Assembly: GCA_007116425.1 (NCBI GenBank)
Contig: SKIL01000329.1
Coordinates: 1 to 9,778 of the forward strand
Source of the DNA: Bacteriovoracaceae bacterium
Lineage (GTDB): Bacteria > Bdellovibrionota > Bacteriovoracia > Bacteriovoracales > Bacteriovoracaceae
Reading direction: 5' to 3'
DNA: 9,778 nucleotides
This document shows, in pieces, positions 6,037 through 9,778 of the stretch; the first letter of the stretch is position 1, and every line of letters starts with the position of its first letter. The translations under genes and the position numbers were made by a program. The notes beneath the pieces are model-generated. The model saw nothing but the letters and a program-made list of their open reading frames with translations. It made no database searches and was not told the origin of the DNA.

Positions 6037-7080
6037 TTGAAAAATTTAAAAAGATTAATGAGTGCTTTCTCCATTCTTATGTGCTTTTTTTCTACAAGTT
6101 CTTTTGCGACTAATGGAGATGGCCCGAAGTATAAGATAAATTGGCTTTTGGCCCATGATCCAATCGAATTATTCGAAGAAGCGGCTCAATTCTTTGCAGA
6201 TAAGGTCTTCAAGGAGACAAATGGGCAAGTCCTTGTCAATGTTGTCTCGAATCATAAAGGTTATTCGCATACTCAAGTTATTTCAATGGTCCAAGGAGGT
6301 CATTATGAGATGACGCAAACTTATACTGTGGGCCTTGGAGAGGTTTACAATGATCTATGGGTACTTGATCTTCCCTATATTTTTGATGGGCATGAACATG
6401 CGGAAAGAGTATTAAACGGCGAGGTCGGTCAGAAACTTTTGGCAGGTTTGAGTAATCATGGACTAGAGGGCCTAACATTTACCTATAGCGGTGGCTTTAG
6501 AGTTATTCCTTCATCTGGAAAGACTCTTGAAAAGTTAGAAGATTTTAAAGGTTTTAGAGTGAGGACAGGACAAAGCCCTGTTGCTAAAATATTCTTTGAG
6601 TTTCTTGGAGCGGTACCTGTAGTTTCTCCCGCTGGTTGGGGAGCATTACAAGCAAGAGGACTTATCAATGGAGCCGAAACGACTTACCCTCGTTTCTATA
6701 CAACTGAACAAAGCAATCTTTCTAAAGTTATTAATGACACAAAACATAGTTTGTTTTTGACTTCTATTGTTGTGAATCAAGATTTTTTTAATAAATTACC
6801 TCTCGAGTTTCAGAACATTATTCGCAGTGCTGCAATTGAAGCAGGTGTTTTAGAACGGCAGGCTTCGATTGATGATGGAGAACGAGTTCGTAATAAAGCG
6901 AAGGCCGAGGGGATTCAAATTGTAGAGCTCCCTGAGAGTGAAATTGAGCGAATTAAGAAAGAAATCCGCCCCCTTTATAAAGAAAGGTTTTATCCAATGT
7001 TTGGAGATCTTATTGACCAAATAATAAAGGAAAGATATTCAGTTGATAAGAATGATAAAGAAGTTGTCACTTTTAACTAG
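6037..7080 (+). CDS. TRAP-type (DctP family) periplasmic solute-binding protein, copy 2
   Basis: This is the paralog of the 1749-2792 gene, also 347 residues and also starting with TTG. A Sec signal peptide (MKNLKRLMS, hydrophobic core, likely cleavage after SFA at residue 24) precedes a DctP fold. KYKINWLLAHDP, ISMVQGGHYEM, LDLPYIF, EDFKGFRVRTGQSP with Arg176 as the likely carboxylate-binding residue, and NGAETTYPRFY appear in the same order. Here the 196-209 block reads SPAGWGALQARGLI, closer to the usual DctP pattern (E/W-x-ALQ-x-G) than copy 1. Residues 72-80 also differ (NHKGYSHTQ). These differences suggest another ligand or affinity. It could be expressed from readthrough of the pilin genes or from a promoter in the 91-nt gap, where I see only poor candidates such as TACAAT at 5981-5986. 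No DctQM permease is present. Confidence 0.92.
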   Translation: MKNLKRLMSAFSILMCFFSTSSFATNGDGPKYKINWLLAHDPIELFEEAAQFFADKVFKETNGQVLVNVVSNHKGYSHTQVISMVQGGHYEMTQTYTVGLGEVYNDLWVLDLPYIFDGHEHAERVLNGEVGQKLLAGLSNHGLEGLTFTYSGGFRVIPSSGKTLEKLEDFKGFRVRTGQSPVAKIFFEFLGAVPVVSPAGWGALQARGLINGAETTYPRFYTTEQSNLSKVINDTKHSLFLTSIVVNQDFFNKLPLEFQNIIRSAAIEAGVLERQASIDDGERVRNKAKAEGIQIVELPESEIERIKKEIRPLYKERFYPMFGDLIDQIIKERYSVDKNDKEVVTFN

Positions 7081-7332
7081 TTGAAAATGATAGTTTAGAA
7101 TTACTGTGGGATTTTTGTGAATATAGAGAATAACTTTGATTAAATTTAAAGTTAATTTTTAAATTATGATAAACATATTGATATGCGCACGAATTTGGAA
7201 AAAGTTTCTTAACTCACTTTGTTCATGGCCACTTTTATACATTTTTCCTTATATTTATGCTTTTTCTTGTTCTCTGAGAAGTGAATTTAATCTAATTAAG
7301 TTGATAAGGTCGTATGTAGGAAATTCTACCCT
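7081..7332. other. Intergenic region before the kinase-nucleotidyltransferase gene
   Basis: This 252-nt AT-rich gap holds no plausible ORF and no recognisable RNA gene. I see a weak hairpin followed by a T run near its start, a short inverted repeat CATAT-TG-ATATG (7174-7185), and a palindrome TTCTC-T-GAGAA (7270-7280). A poor promoter-like pair, TTGTTC (7267-7272) and TCTAAT (7291-7296), has 18-nt spacing. None is strong enough to call as a separate regulatory site. Confidence 0.5.
7131..7160 (+). terminator. Possible weak intrinsic terminator after binding protein copy 2
   Basis: TAACTTT (7131-7137) pairs perfectly with AAAGTTA (7148-7154) over a 10-nt loop and is followed by ATTTTT. The stem has only one G-C pair, so the call is tentative. 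It would close the five-gene run. Confidence 0.3.
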
Positions 7333-8421
7333 ATGAAAGTTGATAAACCGATAGCCCTGCTTATATATGGTCTTTCTGGCTCGGGGAAGACAACATTGGC
7401 AAAAGCAATTACGGAAGACCTCAAACTTTTAGGTGTTAATTGTCATCATCTCGATGGTGATGATTTGAGATCTTATGTGCCATGGGTAGGATATTCTGTT
7501 CAGGAACGATTAGACAGTGCAAGATTAAAAGCTAGTCATATAAAAGTGCTTCTTGAATCTGGTGTTAGCTCTATATGCTCTTTTACACTTTCGATGCATG
7601 AGCAAAGACAGATAATTAAGGATGCTTGTAGTGGTTTTAAAGTCATCGAATGTTTTATTGATTGCCCTCTTGAGGTATGTGAAAAGAGAGATCCAAAAGG
7701 TCTGTATGCTAAAAGGCGTAAAGAGGAGGTTTTGAACGTTGTAGGTATAGATTTCCCTTTTGAAAAACCAAATCAGGCTGAAATTACAATTTCTCCAAGT
7801 GAGGAATCTCACGTATGTGCTAAAAATAAGGTGATTGAATATTTAAAGACTTCTGGGGTGATAGTCCCTTCTTTCAAAAGTAAAAGCTTTAATTTTAAGA
7901 AAGGCTTTCTTGCGGGCAGATTTCAACCGTTTCATAGAGAGCATTTAAGGTTTGCTTTGATGGCGTTAAAGGAGTGTTCTCATCTCCTTATTGGTGTAAC
8001 TCAGCCCTTCCCCGGGGTTTTATCTGAGGGAGGGGGAGAGCGTGAATTCAAAAAATCAAATCCACTTCCTTATTGGCTTAGGGCCGAGATAATAGAAAGT
8101 TGCTTAGTCGATAGTGGTGTTGAGAAGACTCGATTTTCTATTATTCCCGCTCCTCTTATATCCCATGTATTGTCGGAAATTATTTCTCAAGATGTAGTTA
8201 TTTTTAACTCGGTTGTAGAGGAGTGGAATAAGAAAAAAGAGGATATTTTTTCTGCGACACAAAGAAAGGTTGTAACTTTAAATCCTGGCCCTAAGACTAT
8301 TTCAGGTCAAGAAATAAGAGAGAAAATTTTAAATCGTGATGACTCTTGGGAAAGTGATGTGCCTAAAATTGTGTTTGACCACTTTAGAAAAGAAATTGTT
8401 CAGCGTGTTTTATGCTCTTGA
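7333..8421 (+). CDS. APS-kinase-like domain fused to a NadM-like nucleotidyltransferase domain
   Basis: This 362-residue cytoplasmic fusion has two domains. Residues 5-175 follow the adenylylsulfate kinase (CysC) pattern: Walker A GLSGSGKTT (13-21), LDGDDLR (40-46), GYS at 53-55, DCPLEVCEKRDPKGLY (110-125) and GIDFPFEKP (138-146). Residues 190-360 match archaeal NadM-type NMN adenylyltransferases: GRFQPFHREHL (195-205, with the HxxH pair His201/His204), NPLPYWLRAEII (243-254) and ISGQEIREKI (323-332), the ISxTxIR-type phosphate motif. Two usual APS contacts look replaced: Ser62 where the RxxN Asn is expected, and TLS (85-87) for the usual ISP. True PAPS synthesis is therefore doubtful. The domain order copies animal PAPS synthase, but the second domain is far too short for ATP sulfurylase. 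A kinase plus nucleotidyltransferase that activates another small molecule, or a NadR-like salvage enzyme in reversed order, are alternatives. AGGAAA at 7318-7323 supports the ATG. It converges with the desulfurase gene. Confidence 0.85.
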   Translation: MKVDKPIALLIYGLSGSGKTTLAKAITEDLKLLGVNCHHLDGDDLRSYVPWVGYSVQERLDSARLKASHIKVLLESGVSSICSFTLSMHEQRQIIKDACSGFKVIECFIDCPLEVCEKRDPKGLYAKRRKEEVLNVVGIDFPFEKPNQAEITISPSEESHVCAKNKVIEYLKTSGVIVPSFKSKSFNFKKGFLAGRFQPFHREHLRFALMALKECSHLLIGVTQPFPGVLSEGGGEREFKKSNPLPYWLRAEIIESCLVDSGVEKTRFSIIPAPLISHVLSEIISQDVVIFNSVVEEWNKKKEDIFSATQRKVVTLNPGPKTISGQEIREKILNRDDSWESDVPKIVFDHFRKEIVQRVLCS

Positions 8422-8439
8422 GAAGTATAGAGTGAGTAT

Positions 8440-9624
8440 TTAGGTGTTTACTTTTTTCTTTTTTATTAAGTCCAGATAGATCGGAGAAATCTCTCTACAA
8501 AGGTTGACTGAGTTCTCTATTTGTTCAATTGTTCTCTTAATTTCTTTTTCTGATGTATCGTAGGCCAGGGAGATTCGAACTGATCCAATTGTGACTTCTG
8601 GTGGTAGGCCCATGGCCTTTAGAACATGGGAGTGATTAAAATTTTGAGAAGAGCAAGCAGACCCTGTTGAAACCTCTATTTTGTTTTTATTTAAGTTTGC
8701 AACGATTGCATCTCCTTCTGTATAAAAAAAACAGATATTGGAAGTCGTAGGAAGACGTTCTGAGTTCACTCCACTTACGGCGAGGTTTTTTAACCTTCTG
8801 AGTATCTCTTTTTCTAGATAATCTCGGAGTTGTTTTGTTTTAGAGTAATCAAAGAAGCCTTGAGATGCGATTTCACAAGCCTTTCCAAGGGCCACTATCC
8901 CAGGAACGTTGAGGGTGCCTGGTCGAATCCCATACTCTTGCGATCCACCATAGATTATTGGAAGAATTTTGTTAGGATTTTTGATAAATAGCGCTCCAAC
9001 ACCTTTAAATGAGTGGATCTTGTGACCAGACAAGGATAGAGAGTCGAGTCCTAGCTTTTGTACATCAATACTCAACTTTCCAACTGTTTGCGCTGCATCT
9101 GTGTGAAAAAAAATATCATTTCCATTTAATATTTCTCTAATTTCGCTTAGCGGTTGAATAACACCTGTTTCATTGTTTGCATGCATGACAGATATGAAAT
9201 TAGTTTGGTGTTGTGAAATCAGAGATTTTAGCTCATTAAGATCAATAACTCCGTCGGGTGTAATATTTAAATATTGCACTTTAAATCCAAGAGAACTCAA
9301 TCTTTTGGATGTTTCAAGTACAGAGGGGTGCTCAAACTTTGGTATAATAATGTTTCCACTCTTACGGCCCATCGAGAGAGCATGACCGATAAGTGCGATA
9401 TTATTCGACTCAGTTGCACCGCTTGTGAATATAATTTGTTCAGGATCACAATTGATAAGATTGGCAACTTGTTGCCTTGCTTTTGAGGTGGCCTTGTGTG
9501 CAATAAGTCCTTGATTGTTAGGGCTGGATGGGTTTCCCCACATCTTATGAAAGTAAGGTAGTGCCTCTTCAAGAATCTCTTGAGCTACTCTTGTCGTTGC
9601 ATTATTGTCAAGGTATATAGTCAT
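8440..9624 (-). CDS. Cysteine desulfurase (NifS/IscS-like, class V aminotransferase fold)
   Basis: This 394-residue PLP enzyme should remove sulfur from L-cysteine as an enzyme-bound persulfide, releasing alanine. All key features are present: YLDNNATT at the N-terminus, FTSGATESNN (66-75), His99 in EHPSV, ANNETG (149-154), HTDAAQ with Asp176 and Gln179, the PLP lysine Lys202 in SGHKIHS, IRPGTLN (233-239), the catalytic Cys324 in STGSACSSQ, and Arg350 in SVRIS. Length and motifs fit the group I (NifS/IscS) type. The housekeeping IscS is normally followed by iscU and related genes. Here the downstream neighbour is the convergent kinase fusion, 18 nt away, so this is more likely a dedicated desulfurase serving the upstream gene. 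The ATG overlaps that gene's stop as ATGA, so translation is probably coupled; no strong ribosome site is visible. Sulfur could go to Fe-S clusters, tRNA or DNA thiolation; the window does not decide. Confidence 0.95.
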   Translation of the reverse strand: MTIYLDNNATTRVAQEILEEALPYFHKMWGNPSSPNNQGLIAHKATSKARQQVANLINCDPEQIIFTSGATESNNIALIGHALSMGRKSGNIIIPKFEHPSVLETSKRLSSLGFKVQYLNITPDGVIDLNELKSLISQHQTNFISVMHANNETGVIQPLSEIREILNGNDIFFHTDAAQTVGKLSIDVQKLGLDSLSLSGHKIHSFKGVGALFIKNPNKILPIIYGGSQEYGIRPGTLNVPGIVALGKACEIASQGFFDYSKTKQLRDYLEKEILRRLKNLAVSGVNSERLPTTSNICFFYTEGDAIVANLNKNKIEVSTGSACSSQNFNHSHVLKAMGLPPEVTIGSVRISLAYDTSEKEIKRTIEQIENSVNLCREISPIYLDLIKKKKVNT

Positions 9625-9778
9625 ATTATCTTGTACATTTTAAAGAGATCTTTTTCAAAAAAATCTGATAACTTAAGGTAATTATTTTTAACGATATACC
9701 TCTCGAAGATATCATCCTTGTAGCGATCAAAAATATTTAGGCACTTTTTATACTCATCAATATTTATATATCTTTCAA
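9621..9778 (-). CDS. Unidentified ORF, C-terminal 51 residues only
   Basis: Reading the minus strand from the right edge, one frame is open from base 9776 and stops with TGA at 9623-9621, overlapping the desulfurase ATG by the 4-nt sequence ATGA. The visible end is rich in Lys, Asp, Tyr and Phe (ERYINIDEYKKCLNIFDR, later DFFEKDLFKMYKII), looks soluble and helical, and has no motif I recognise. The short overlap and the continuous open frame argue that it is real and lies in the same operon as the desulfurase, possibly as a sulfur acceptor or user. Too little is visible to name it. Confidence 0.6.
   Translation of the reverse strand, partial: ERYINIDEYKKCLNIFDRYKDDIFERYIVKNNYLKLSDFFEKDLFKMYKII

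Noticed and set aside
1749..7080. Cluster as a composite mobile element bounded by the two binding-protein copies
   Set aside because: The copies are diverged by about a third, no transposase or integrase is present, and I see no terminal inverted repeats or target duplications.
7525..7812. 95-codon minus-strand ORF inside the kinase fusion
   Set aside because: It is antisense to conserved APS-kinase motifs and has no recognisable feature of its own.
9173..9572. Several short ORFs on both strands inside the cysteine desulfurase
   Set aside because: They overlap the conserved catalytic domain and have no independent support.
8440..9624. Desulfurase as DndA of a DNA phosphorothioation system
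   Set aside because: The motifs only show a generic group I desulfurase, and no DndB-E homolog is visible. The 51-residue partial neighbour cannot be assigned.

Overview
This is an AT-rich stretch of bacterial chromosome carrying accessory and cell-surface genes. It contains no rRNA, tRNA, CRISPR array, transposase or phage gene that I can see. The low GC content, TTG starts, DctP-type periplasmic binding proteins and type IV prepilin-like proteins with large custom ectodomains fit a Gram-negative bacterium. My best guess is a low-GC member of the Bdellovibrionota (Bacteriovorax/Halobacteriovorax type). That is an impression from gene style, not something the sequence proves.

Layout. (1) Bases 2-1605 (+): the 3' part of an AlgI/DltB-type membrane O-acyltransferase (MBOAT), open at the left edge, followed after 20 nt by a small acyl/peptidyl carrier protein. 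Together they look like the end of an operon that acylates an envelope polymer. (2) Bases 1606-1748: a gap with a candidate weak terminator, a sigma70-like promoter and a perfect inverted repeat. (3) Bases 1749-7080 (+): five co-directional genes. Two paralogous, equal-length DctP-family TRAP solute-binding proteins flank three paralogous minor-pilin-like proteins. The pilin-like proteins share a prepilin N-terminus, a conserved cysteine module (C-x11-C-x2-3-LGG-...-C), a low-complexity, probably beta-rich stalk and a cysteine-containing C-terminus. No TRAP permease (DctQ/DctM) and no pilus motor or secretin gene is in the window. (4) Bases 7081-7332: an intergenic region. (5) Bases 7333-8421 (+): an unusual fusion of a divergent APS-kinase-like domain and a NadM-like HxxH nucleotidyltransferase domain. 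(6) Bases 8440-9778 (-): a class V cysteine desulfurase that converges on the fusion gene, coupled by a 4-nt ATGA overlap to an unidentified gene running off the right edge.

How the genes may work together. The central cluster reads as a surface-filament tip module produced together with two periplasmic ligand receptors. The receptor paralogs are very similar but differ in two short blocks, one of which lies in the part of the DctP fold that usually lines the ligand site, so they may recognise different small molecules. The pilin-like set includes one member without the Glu at mature position 5 (a GspK-like trait) and two with it. The functional link between receptors and pilins is inferred from gene order only.

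The most unusual items are the receptor-pilin-receptor cluster, the three-pilin cysteine architecture with its Cys-plus-polyglycine tail, and the kinase-nucleotidyltransferase fusion, whose APS-binding residues look replaced.
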